This document shows positions 18,397-26,440 of a DNA stretch of 35,583 nt, in pieces; positions within the stretch are counted from its first letter, which is position 1, and each line of letters begins with the position of its first letter. Made by a program: the position numbers and the translations under genes. The stretch lies in assembly GCA_950075905.1 (NCBI GenBank), contig CATMVR010000002.1, positions 1 to 35,583 on the forward strand, in the 5' to 3' direction. The notes under the pieces were generated by a model that was given only the letters and a program-made list of their open reading frames with translations, searched no databases and had not been told where the DNA came from. This DNA comes from an uncultured Persicitalea sp. GTDB taxonomy: Bacteria; Bacteroidota; Bacteroidia; Cytophagales; Spirosomataceae.

Positions 18397-19791
18397 CAAT
18401 GTGCTTTTTACATAATTTGAAAAGTGCTCCTTAAATGCCTCCTGCTGTCTGTAGCAGAAGTAGTCATGGTTTTTATGCAGGCTGGGACAGTAGGTGAAAT
18501 TTTTTTCCAAGCCCTGATGGGCGACTAGTTTCTTTAATCGGTTTACCTCACCATGCCAGTCTGCACCCAAAGTAGTAGCGTTGCGTTTGGCGGCGGAGGT
18601 AAACCACCGAATCACAGGGGCCACCTGCTTGGTGAGCATCTGGTCCTTCGGGTTGAAGCCGATGTAGAAGTGGTGGTTGGCGTTTTGGTTCTTGTCGAGC
18701 GGAAGGAAAGTGGTTCGTCCGGGTATGGCTGGAGCGTTTAGGAAAAGGGTGATTTTTTGCCTTGGTATCCCAATCTCAAACTCAGTTAGAAGGGATTGGT
18801 TGAATGGGCTATTTCTTTGTGATTTAGCGATCTTTCTAACCGGACTCAGTACTAGCCCGGTACTGATGACGGCACCAAACGAATGTGATACGACATTGAC
18901 CGAGAGTGCTGGATCCAACTCACGCAGGAGTGCGCGAAGGGAAAGGCTGGCCAGATACGCACGATTGGTAACGTAGTCATTCAAGAGGCCGCTACGGAGG
19001 CTCTTTTGATTCTTGATGTTGCACCGAGTTTTTCCAAAAACACTGTTCTTTTTGTTGTTGCTGGGCCAGAACACACGTACATACAGGATCTTCTTCTTAC
19101 TGTCGCTGTCTGTCACCAATCGGTCGATGTCCTCAAAGACGCGGTTTCCCTGCAAATGTGCCAGGCTGTAAGGTACATTGTAGCCAGGTATAAAAAAGTA
19201 CAATTGTTCTATGCCCTTATCCTGAATGTGTTTCCTGGTGGTCTGAATGAGTTCACCTAGAAAAAGCTGATTCCATGCCTGCCTGAATTTGAAAAAATTA
19301 GTAATGGTCAGGCTGTCAACCTTGGCAGGGTCCCCAGAAAAATTTCTGTTTGCGATTTTTTCGAGCCCTTTGAATTGCTTTGCCAACTCAGGACGAATGG
19401 TTGCCAATGCTCCCGGTCTTTTTCTTAGCAGCATATAGAAGCTACGAGAAGCCAGAGTTCTGTAGTCTACCCAATCTCTAAGGAAGAGTGCCCTTAATCG
19501 CGAATCATCCATAAAGGAGGGGTAAACGCACCCAAGTCCGTCAAAACGGATGCTGGTGACATCCGATGGTACCGATGCTGGAAATGGTTTTTCCAAGTTC
19601 TCTCCCTCGAAGTCGTTCCAGTTGTTGCGTATGATCTCTTTCTGCTGATCATTGAACCTTTGACCGATTTCTTCTTTGCAGAGGCACTGCGGCTCGCATG
19701 AGATACAATCAATGTCCTGTGCGTACACAGCCATACCATTGAATGCGCATAGGCAGAAGGTACATGTGAGCAGGTTGGCAATTGAAGTCAT
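18388..19791 (-). CDS. Exported alpha/beta hydrolase, DUF900-like
   Basis: The product has 467 residues with a likely signal peptide ending near AVYAQ. FFIPGYNVPYSLA (about 199-211) resembles the oxyanion-loop block of DUF900-type hydrolases, and VVSHSFGAVIS contains the nucleophile-elbow Ser304. Later KDQML and KNHDYFCY may supply the acid and histidine. Several cysteines follow the signal peptide (CISCEPQCLC), suggesting disulfides or a metal knot. It is a probable esterase or lipase acting outside the cytoplasm. It is the last gene of a three-gene minus-strand operon, 11 bp after its neighbour. The substrate is unknown. Confidence 0.6.
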   Translation of the reverse strand: MTSIANLLTCTFCLCAFNGMAVYAQDIDCISCEPQCLCKEEIGQRFNDQQKEIIRNNWNDFEGENLEKPFPASVPSDVTSIRFDGLGCVYPSFMDDSRLRALFLRDWVDYRTLASRSFYMLLRKRPGALATIRPELAKQFKGLEKIANRNFSGDPAKVDSLTITNFFKFRQAWNQLFLGELIQTTRKHIQDKGIEQLYFFIPGYNVPYSLAHLQGNRVFEDIDRLVTDSDSKKKILYVRVFWPSNNKKNSVFGKTRCNIKNQKSLRSGLLNDYVTNRAYLASLSLRALLRELDPALSVNVVSHSFGAVISTGLVLSPVRKIAKSQRNSPFNQSLLTEFEIGIPRQKITLFLNAPAIPGRTTFLPLDKNQNANHHFYIGFNPKDQMLTKQVAPVIRWFTSAAKRNATTLGADWHGEVNRLKKLVAHQGLEKNFTYCPSLHKNHDYFCYRQQEAFKEHFSNYVKSTLSK

Positions 19792-19802
19792 GACATGAGA
19801 AT

Positions 19803-20603
19803 TTATCGCTGGGTGGGGTAGTAGGAGTAAAGCCGGTTCGACTTGAACCTTATCGTATCAAATCCACGCCCCACTTTTTTCCTCAGGAAATAGTAGGTGT
19901 TGTTGCAGAGTGTATCCACATGCACCGTGTTTCCGGGCAGGTCGAACTCCGGTGTTTCCTTTTTGCCTGGTGTGTAGGGTTTTTGAAAAACTAGTTTGTA
20001 TGCAGGAACTTTGTAGAAGGTAGGGATTAATTCCAACGAGGCCCTCGTGGTTTTTTCCTCGAAACCGTCCACCACTGCTACCTTTACCGATTCTACCGTA
20101 ATAATTCCAGGCTTGCCTTCATCCAGTTTCCAGATGTGCCTTTCCCGGGGTTTCACCATTCTCTGAAAGATCAACTCCGACTTGACAGGATCATAGAATC
20201 CAAACCGCATCTGGTTGATATACCAGATATTGACTCTCACAGAGTCGGATGAGAGAAGGGACATCTGCTGTTTTAGGTCCGGATTGACATAAAACTGCTG
20301 TTCACGATCCTTTATGTAATTGATGACAACTGCTTTGCCGGTCATTTTGGACAGAAACAGGTATTCGTTTTCGACCACCATTTCTTCAGAGTACGTATCC
20401 AGCTCTTTGCAGTTGCAGGGAACTAGCAGACCGTTGGAGTCCACCTTACACACGGACTTAATGTACAGCTCGTAGGTATTGTCAATTGTGATAGCCCGAA
20501 GGCTATTCTTATCAATGTTTACTTCCTTGGCATAGAAGAAAGAGGGAGCTGGAAAAATCCTAATCCAGGGTAAAAGCTGAAGCAGAATGATGAGAACGTT
20601 CAT
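19803..20603 (-). CDS. Conserved-looking exported protein of unknown function
   Basis: The product has 266 residues and I do not recognise the family. The N-terminus is hydrophobic (MNVLIILLQLLPWIRIF) and may be a signal peptide or anchor. The rest is rich in beta-prone segments and aromatic residues, with a Cys pair at CNC. Its start overlaps the stop of the upstream gene by 4 bp (ATGA), so it is translationally coupled and probably works with its two operon partners. Confidence 0.6.
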   Translation of the reverse strand: MNVLIILLQLLPWIRIFPAPSFFYAKEVNIDKNSLRAITIDNTYELYIKSVCKVDSNGLLVPCNCKELDTYSEEMVVENEYLFLSKMTGKAVVINYIKDREQQFYVNPDLKQQMSLLSSDSVRVNIWYINQMRFGFYDPVKSELIFQRMVKPRERHIWKLDEGKPGIITVESVKVAVVDGFEEKTTRASLELIPTFYKVPAYKLVFQKPYTPGKKETPEFDLPGNTVHVDTLCNNTYYFLRKKVGRGFDTIRFKSNRLYSYYPTQR

Positions 20604-21598
20604 TGAAGTCCAATTTTGATTTGCTGGAAATAACCGATGGGACCTACGGCCAAAGCTTTTGGATATGGCACCAGGTGCAAGGGATAATACTTGTTGTTAT
20701 GAATGCGATGCTGAAGGTCAAGGCGGGGGAAGTTGTAGGCAATCATCGAAACGCCCCAGTTCGTGGCGGTATTACCGACGTTAAGGTAGATGTTCGATTT
20801 GTTGTAGAAGTTTTCAACTCTGTTTCGGTAAAACACATAGCTGCTTCCAAGTTTATTGCTCAGCTCGTAGGAGCTGGGACTGTAGCCGGTGAATTTATTG
20901 AAACCCACCTCTACAAGGTTGAGCGCCCATTGGTCATCCCCGTGAAAAGTACCAAAAATGCCTCCCGTGTGGTAGCGGTCTTTCATGTCGGCCAGGGGTG
21001 GAAAAAACGGTGGACCGTCGTTGATATACCCAACCTGAAAACGGTCCAGATGAAGGCCCAGAAAACCCACCTGCTGCTTTTTGTATTGTGGGCCTGTAAG
21101 GAAAATTATCGTATTGCTTCCAAGGGTTATAGACCAGCGGTAGGGGTTCTGCAGGGCTGGCAGGTTGCGGGTATTGAAATAATAGAGGGGATAATTGCGG
21201 ATGCCGGGGCGGGCAGGACTTGTCTCACGCAACCGGTTGGCCAGCCCCGCGGTTGCCGTGTAAGAGATTACGGTCTCCAGATCAAGCCATTTGCCGGTTT
21301 TTCGGCCGGGTCGGTTACTGCCGATACCACCCCTGTATAGAATAACGTCGGAATTGATCGCCTGATAAAACCAGTTCTTACCCACGAAACTGCCAATGCC
21401 ACCTGATACCCCCAGTGTGAATGTCAACCGCTCTGCATTGGAGTAGTCGAGGCGGGCTTTGAGACTGTATCCGTATTGTATGGCATTGGTACTCCTGTAA
21501 TATACGGCGTTATCCTGTGCTGAGGCAAAACCAGCAGAGCATAACGCCACCAATAGCAGGTTGACTCTTCCGATGAGTAAAGCGTGAGGAAAACCCAT
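20600..21598 (-). CDS. Exported beta-rich protein, possibly polymorphic-toxin-23-like
   Basis: The product has 332 residues with a signal peptide (GRVNLLLVALCSAGFASAQ). The centre (GYINDGPPFFPPLADMKDRY, followed by HTGGIFGT and GFNKFTGYS) resembles my memory of the Bacteroidota polymorphic toxin type 23 domain. Alternating glycine and aromatic residues (GVSMIAYNFPRLDL, AIQYGYSLKARLDYS) also suit an outer-membrane barrel. It is first in the operon with the unknown protein and the hydrolase. No dedicated immunity gene is evident. The toxin assignment needs an HMM search; the barrel-protein reading is equally possible. Confidence 0.5.
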   Translation of the reverse strand: MGFPHALLIGRVNLLLVALCSAGFASAQDNAVYYRSTNAIQYGYSLKARLDYSNAERLTFTLGVSGGIGSFVGKNWFYQAINSDVILYRGGIGSNRPGRKTGKWLDLETVISYTATAGLANRLRETSPARPGIRNYPLYYFNTRNLPALQNPYRWSITLGSNTIIFLTGPQYKKQQVGFLGLHLDRFQVGYINDGPPFFPPLADMKDRYHTGGIFGTFHGDDQWALNLVEVGFNKFTGYSPSSYELSNKLGSSYVFYRNRVENFYNKSNIYLNVGNTATNWGVSMIAYNFPRLDLQHRIHNNKYYPLHLVPYPKALAVGPIGYFQQIKIGLQ

Positions 21599-21909
21599 AT
21601 GAACTGGTAAATGTATGTGCTATAAATGAACGGGGTATTTCAAGGGATGGGGAATCGATCCCTGCTACTGCGAACTTAAAGAGTTGTTAGGAAACAACTG
21701 ATGACAAATTATCAAACGGTCTGAAAAACTAAAAAAGGGGTGAAGCAGAGCAGAATGTTGACTGCTAAAATGGCTTTTTTACTGACCATGTCCGAAAAGT
21801 TAGGTTCGCGATTTAATGATGTGTTGCCGCTGGATAAAAAAATAGAATGCACAATTGATCTTTCGTTTACTTTCGACCTTCAAGTATGTCTCATGAAATC
21901 ATATTGTCG

Positions 21910-22746
21910 ATGAAAAATTATTTGTCTTTGCTGCTGGTCCTTGTCTGTTCAATGGCCTGGTCGCAGAACGAGGAAGCCTCGTTGATCGGCACGTACTTCT
22001 GGAAAGACGCAATCGTGCTCAGACCGTGTACGATTACCGGTCAGCCAGTGGCTGGAAGTGAAGAGATCACCTCATTACCCAACCAGTACTTCCGGGTCAT
22101 CCGCGAGTTGGAAAAGGACGCCCTGGTCATTGAGATTCTCAAATACTCCTCCGAGTTAAACTTTGTAAGGTACAACCTAAAAGGGGGTACGGCTACCTAC
22201 AACGCCATGGGAAAACCCAAGGATCTACAGAAGGGGATATATGAAAAATCTTACTTTTTAGTTAGCGAAAACGACGTACAAAAACATGCCGGGCAGTGGG
22301 TGCCCTTACGGTTTGCCTTCGGCATTATTAATTTCCCTTTCAAATACCGGATTCAGCCCGGTAGGGGCGACTTTTCGGGATCATTCAATTTTGGAGCTGG
22401 TTTGGGTGTGAAGCTTCCCCACAAGACCAATTCCAATACTACCTTTTCGATCCTCAATGGGTACAGCTTGTCAAATGTCGACCTTGACGCCACTTCCGTG
22501 CGAAGAAATGCCACTGAATTGAATCAGACCAATAACTTTTCGGCCCTTTCCATTTCATTTGGGTTGATGATGGAAAACAGGAGGATACAGGCGGGCGTAT
22601 TTACAGGATTTGATACGATCAATCATATCAATCAGAAACGGTTTGGGTGGTACTACCAGGGAAAACCCTGGATAAGCGTAGGCTTTGGTTATGCCATATT
22701 CTCGAATGAAGATCCTGGGGGGGCTAATATAAAAACAGAACAGTAG
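21910..22746 (+). CDS. Exported protein of unknown function, probable outer-membrane barrel
   Basis: I prefer ATG 21910 (MKNYLSLLLVLVCSMAWSQ, a clear signal peptide) over the track's 21886. The product has about 278 residues. The second half has alternating glycine/aromatic strands (FSGSFNFGAGLGVKL, SALSISFGLMMENRRIQAGV, KPWISVGFGYAIF) as in small outer-membrane barrels. It is divergent from the three-gene exported operon, with a 287-bp gap between the outer starts. After its TAG the same frame stays open into the next entry. Confidence 0.55.
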   Translation: MKNYLSLLLVLVCSMAWSQNEEASLIGTYFWKDAIVLRPCTITGQPVAGSEEITSLPNQYFRVIRELEKDALVIEILKYSSELNFVRYNLKGGTATYNAMGKPKDLQKGIYEKSYFLVSENDVQKHAGQWVPLRFAFGIINFPFKYRIQPGRGDFSGSFNFGAGLGVKLPHKTNSNTTFSILNGYSLSNVDLDATSVRRNATELNQTNNFSALSISFGLMMENRRIQAGVFTGFDTINHINQKRFGWYYQGKPWISVGFGYAIFSNEDPGGANIKTEQ

Positions 22747-22749
22747 GGC

Positions 22750-22995
22750 TTGCGAATCGGCACATGCAAAGCCTCCGACACCCGCAAGTCACTCCTGATC
22801 AAGGATGCCATGGGAAATGTGCTGCACCGGGTGACCATCGCAAAAGGCAAGGAGAGCTACAAGTGTAAATTTGATCTTCGGGAATGGGCGACGGCACTTA
22901 CTACTGGAGTGCATCAAGAAGTGTGGGAGATTCATGCCGCTTCCTGGACGAGATCAGGCTCCTTCACTAATTTGATCGGCCTGAAATCGGGATAG
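22750..22995 (+). CDS. Small unrecognised ORF in frame after a stop codon
   Basis: This is an 81-codon frame with TTG as the only early start, in the same reading frame as the gene that stops at 22746. The text (SLLIKDAMGNVLHRVTIAKG) looks plausible as protein. It could be a small separate gene, a decayed extension, or chance. Confidence 0.3.
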   Translation: MRIGTCKASDTRKSLLIKDAMGNVLHRVTIAKGKESYKCKFDLREWATALTTGVHQEVWEIHAASWTRSGSFTNLIGLKSG

Positions 22996-23388
22996 CGCTG
23001 GGTAGTTTCCAACATTCGGGGAAAATGTTTCATCAAATAGGATAACCTGTTTGATAATCAGCTATTTATTTAGAATCCGACCTCCCTCTTGCTACGAATG
23101 TTGATGGTCCGCCAGCGGCCACATTACTATTTTCATGGGATTTGTTCAGGTTAGCTGACTGATTAACCGAATATACTGAACCTTGATTGCTGAACAAGTT
23201 CGATTAACTAGTTTGAGCGCATAAGAACGAGTTTATTGATCCCAGTCCTGATTAGGGACTGGTACATTAATACGTTCGTTTTATTTTACTACCTCATGAC
23301 GCTCAGAGAAATCCTATCCGTCAATCGTCTCCTCTAACGTACTTAAATTCAGAGTAATACTTCTGGCTGATGAAACATTTTCCCGGAA
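22996..23388. other. AT-rich intergenic stretch before the distal end of CRISPR array 1
   Basis: No gene is recognised. A perfect 7-bp hairpin CCAGTCC (23242-23248) / GGACTGG (23256-23262) with a 7-nt loop lies where transcription of array 1 (minus strand) would leave the array. It lacks a following T-run on either strand, so calling it a terminator is weak. Confidence 0.4.
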
Positions 23389-23444
23389 TGTTGGAAACCT
23401 CCCTGTGTAGGAAAAACGCAACACTAGCCACGCCACGCGACGAT

Positions 23445-23717
23445 CGGTCCATCCCCACCTGTGTAGGGAAAACCAAATCCCGCCTTAGAGAAATGAATCA
23501 ACATGCGGTCCATCCCCACCTGTGTAGGGAAAACGATAGCTCCACCAGCCGGGACTCCACCTTAGCCGGTCCATCCCCACCTGTGTAGGGAAAACGTAAA
23601 CCTGAGCGTGACCGTGTGCATCATCAGCGGTCCATCCCCACCTGTGTAGGGAAAACGTCCCCTACCTGCTGGTGGCTACCCCTATACTCGGTCCATCCCC
23701 ACCTGTGTAGGGAAAAC
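23445..23717 (-). repeat. Array 1, distal block: repeat type A (5 intact copies)
   Basis: Copies start at 23445, 23506, 23567, 23628 and 23689. In minus orientation they begin GTTTTCCC and have loop ACAG. This is identical to the repeats of array 2. Confidence 0.95.
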
Positions 23718-23749
23718 TGGATGTAGATCACGTAGATATTGAAGAATTT

Positions 23750-24875
23750 CGGTCCATCCCCACGCATGTAGGGAATACTCGGCCAGTGCCTCTTTGTGCG
23801 CCTTAATTACCGGTCCATCCCCACGCATGTAGGGAATACGAACCGTGGCCGCGCACGTGCTGACCTTTTCGCGGTCCATCCCCACGCATGTAGGGAATAC
23901 ATTGATGTACTCAATGACTTTTAGCGGTGAGCCGGTCCATCCCCACGCATGTAGGGAATACCGATACGGATTGTACCCAATATGCTCATTACCCGGTCCA
24001 TCCCCACGCATGTAGGGAATACCAGCGCATTATATCCGGGTTGGTATCGTAGTTCGGTCCATCCCCACGCATGTAGGGAATACCGGCCTGCCTGATATAC
24101 CTCCTGTCTCCGCTTCGGTCCATCCCCACGCATGTAGGGAATACTCAATAAACCGCTCGTCGGCGGTGTTCCAGTTCGGTCCATCCCCACGCATGTAGGG
24201 AATACTCACCCTGGTGTAGGGCAGCACCTCCTCATACGGTCCATCCCCACGCATGTAGGGAATACGCGTGACGCTTTCGGGGGCCGCGACCGGAACTCGG
24301 TCCATCCCCACGCATGTAGGGAATACCCCTCCCCTCCCTTCCGAATATCATCCTCCATCGGTCCATCCCCACGCATGTAGGGAATACCTCCTGACGGCCG
24401 ACGCATCGAAGGCCTTATTCGGTCCATCCCCACGCATGTAGGGAATACCGCATTCGCCCCGGCACAGACTCCTGTCGGGGCGGTCCATCCCCACGCATGT
24501 AGGGAATACGCTTTCAGCGACTCAACGTAGCGGTCAATGGCCGGTCCATCCCCACGCATGTAGGGAATACCATCGGCTTCGGTGGACCTCAGGTTCGGGT
24601 GTCGGTCCATCCCCACGCATGTAGGGAATACTTGGTAGCGTTACCCGTTACCATCGTCTTGTACGGTCCATCCCCACGCATGTAGGGAATACGGTATCTT
24701 TTGGAATGCCATTAAGAACATAAAAGGTCCATCCCCACGCATGTAGGGAATACTGTCAGGGGGCGGTTTGGGGTGGCGGCGTGTTCGGTCCATCCCCACG
24801 CATGTAGGGAATACGGTGGTGCCTACGGAGGAAGTGACACCGGAACCGGTCCATCCCCACGCATGTAGGGAATAC
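23750..24875 (-). repeat. Array 1, leader-proximal block: repeat type B (19 copies)
   Basis: Copies start at 23750, 23811, 23872, 23933, 23994, 24055, 24116, 24177, 24237, 24298, 24359, 24420, 24481, 24542, 24603, 24664, 24725, 24786 and 24847. In minus orientation they begin GTATTCCC and have loop ATGC. The copy at 24725 differs at its last base (T in place of G). Confidence 0.95.
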
Positions 24876-24947
24876 ACTAAAAATTTGCATGTGAACGCGG
24901 TTTTCGTACGTCAAAGAGCGTTTATGTGTTTTTAAGAAATTTTTTGT
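24876..24947 (-). promoter_or_regulatory. Leader of CRISPR array 1
   Basis: This 72-bp AT-rich segment lies between the cas6e stop and the first repeat. CTCTTTG (minus strand, 24918-24912) lies 36 nt before the repeat; the same heptamer lies 34 nt before array 2. Because the gap is so short, array 1 may also be read through from the cas operon. Confidence 0.65.
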
Positions 24948-25622
24948 TCAGAATCTGGCGGGGGCCAACGAGAGCAATCCAAAACCAAAAGCCTTGGCAG
25001 GTCCAATGCCACTCTGCAGGGCGGCTTTGAAAAGTATGGGATCAGTCACGCGTAGCATTCCATCAAAGCGGACGCCGTAAAGCGGGATTGCTTGTCGCGA
25101 TTCGACCGTGCTCCCCTTGGCTGCTTCGTACCAGAAATCATCACTACCGGCCCATAGTATCTCGAAACCATGTTGCTGTCCTTTCCGGCTCAGCCATGCC
25201 TGGGCAGCGGTCGGAGCATCGGCTTCATCGTCCTGAGTCAGGTAATCGGCGAGGGCCACACGCCGGCCCTGTTTCCTGCCCTCACGCTTTTCCTTGCGTG
25301 TCGGATTGGCCACAAGACGGAACTGGAATGTCTGGCCTGACACAAAATCAGGGTCGGCTGCTGTATACTTGACGGAAGTAGTGTAATGTTCAGGCAAGCG
25401 ACTCCAGTCCGGCTCAGTGTGTGACTGCACCAAAATGGTCGGCTGTGCATCGCGGTAAGACAGTGGCTCCAGCCGAAACAGCACACCATGCTCGACCCGA
25501 TAGTCCCTGCCGGGCACCGTCTCGAAAGCATGGGCGAGTGTACGGTGCAGTTCATAGGGTGCAGCCGCATCGCGCCGTGCCTCGAACGATCGGGGGTTAA
25601 GAGTGATTTTAGACAAAAACAT
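24948..25622 (-). CDS. cas6e: Cas6e (CasE/Cse3) crRNA-processing endoribonuclease
   Basis: I use ATG 25622 (MFLSKITLNP, the usual family start) because the track's 25628 codon is TTG. The product has 224 residues. Tyr23 and His26 in PYELHRTL match the Y23/H26 catalytic pair known for Thermus Cas6e, and GIGPAKAFGFGLL is the C-terminal glycine-rich loop. It cleaves the repeat hairpin at its 3' base and stays in Cascade. It starts 2 bp after the cas5e stop. It must process two repeat types, which share the stem but not the loop. Confidence 0.95.
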   Translation of the reverse strand: MFLSKITLNPRSFEARRDAAAPYELHRTLAHAFETVPGRDYRVEHGVLFRLEPLSYRDAQPTILVQSHTEPDWSRLPEHYTTSVKYTAADPDFVSGQTFQFRLVANPTRKEKREGRKQGRRVALADYLTQDDEADAPTAAQAWLSRKGQQHGFEILWAGSDDFWYEAAKGSTVESRQAIPLYGVRFDGMLRVTDPILFKAALQSGIGPAKAFGFGLLSLAPARF

Positions 25623-25624
25623 GT

Positions 25625-26440
25625 TCAATCGGGGACTAAGGTTGGACGGATATAGGTGACCACTTCGCGGGGGGCAAACCGGCGGGGGGCAAACGAAAGC
25701 GGCACATCGCTACGCTGTGCTCGGCTTGCCGGGATGTATTCGCCTGGTGCGTCGGGAGACTGGGCTTTGCCAGTCCCGGCATCCAGCACCAGCCGCACCG
25801 TCTGTGCCGACAGCTCTGCTGCCCCGCTCCAAATCTGCTCCCGATCACCAATGGATTCGGGCATCAACGCTGGGTCAAGGGCCGTTAGCAGCGCTGTTGT
25901 CAGGGGGGCACGCATGACGGAAGGCCCTGTGCCCTCACCAAGCTCGAACCGTACGGGCCAGGTAGGCACGAAGGATTTGCGACCAAGAAACAACGGCCAA
26001 TAGGGTTTGGCTAAGGCCGCGTCCAGGGCAGACAGCAGGTCTCCATCCTCGCTCTCGAACCCCACCAGGAAGTGGGCATCGCTGAGGTAGTACCGCTCCG
26101 ATAAGACGGTGGTCTGCAAGTCGCCGGGGTTGGCGGGCTTGCCGGGCTTCAGCTTGGCACTGGCCCGCAGCACGTTTTGCGCCGTGTGGTAGTCGCGGCG
26201 CAGGACGCCCTCCCGAATGACCCGCACCCCGAAGCACATAGCGGCCAGGTCGGCAAGAGTGCGTTCCTGCCCAGCGATAACGTGCGTGGCTTCGGCCCGG
26301 TCCCAGCCCAGAGCGGCGCAAAGCAAGCCAATCACACCGCTTTTCGAGGGTTCGGCCAGCGTTTCGCGGATGCCGAACCGACTGCTCACGCCCCAGGACT
26401 GCATCGGCCCGGCCAGTCGTAAAATCAGGGTGTGGCTCAT
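25625..26440 (-). CDS. cas5e: Cas5e (CasD) Cascade subunit
   Basis: The start is set at ATG 26440 (MSHTLILRLAGPMQSWG, the canonical Cas5e opening); the track's longer ORF runs into cas7e. The product has 271 residues and contains SRFGIRETLAEPSKSGVIGLL and RDYHTAQNVL typical of the family. In Cascade it caps the 5' handle of the crRNA and contacts Cse1. It overlaps the cas7e stop by 3 bases (ATGA). Confidence 0.95.
   Translation of the reverse strand: MSHTLILRLAGPMQSWGVSSRFGIRETLAEPSKSGVIGLLCAALGWDRAEATHVIAGQERTLADLAAMCFGVRVIREGVLRRDYHTAQNVLRASAKLKPGKPANPGDLQTTVLSERYYLSDAHFLVGFESEDGDLLSALDAALAKPYWPLFLGRKSFVPTWPVRFELGEGTGPSVMRAPLTTALLTALDPALMPESIGDREQIWSGAAELSAQTVRLVLDAGTGKAQSPDAPGEYIPASRAQRSDVPLSFAPRRFAPREVVTYIRPTLVPD

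Larger units (their letters stand above)
23389..24875 (-). CRISPR. Type I-E CRISPR array 1 (24 intact repeats plus one degenerate), chimeric repeats
   Basis: Repeats of 29 bp recur every 61 bp. On the minus strand they have the type I-E form: stem CCCTAC/GTGGGG, 4-nt loop, and 3' part ATGGACCG that becomes the crRNA 5' handle. The leader is at the high-coordinate end beside cas6e. The 19 leader-proximal repeats (23750-24875) are one type and the 5 distal intact repeats (23445-23717) another. The distal end has a degenerate repeat at about 23389-23417. Spacers are 32 nt except 24206-24236 (31 nt) and the last, 23418-23444 (27 nt). ORFs called here by the track are artefacts of the repeat. Confidence 0.98.

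Noticed and set aside
20603-21340. 245-aa plus-strand ORF opposite the toxin-23-like gene
   Set aside because: The minus-strand frame has a signal peptide, operon coupling and barrel-like sequence; the plus-strand frame has none of these.
23242-23262. Hairpin CCAGTCC/GGACTGG as a rho-independent terminator for array 1
   Set aside because: There is no T-run after the stem on either strand, so I mention it only as a hairpin.
24206-24236. GTGTAGGG in a spacer, similar to part of repeat type A
   Set aside because: It is a short 8-base match within a spacer that otherwise differs; most likely chance.
23370-24877. ORFs over array 1 (for example 23682-24011, 24206-24616) with repeated peptides such as FPTCVGMDR
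   Set aside because: They are translations of the CRISPR repeat in shifting frames (61-bp period), not genes.
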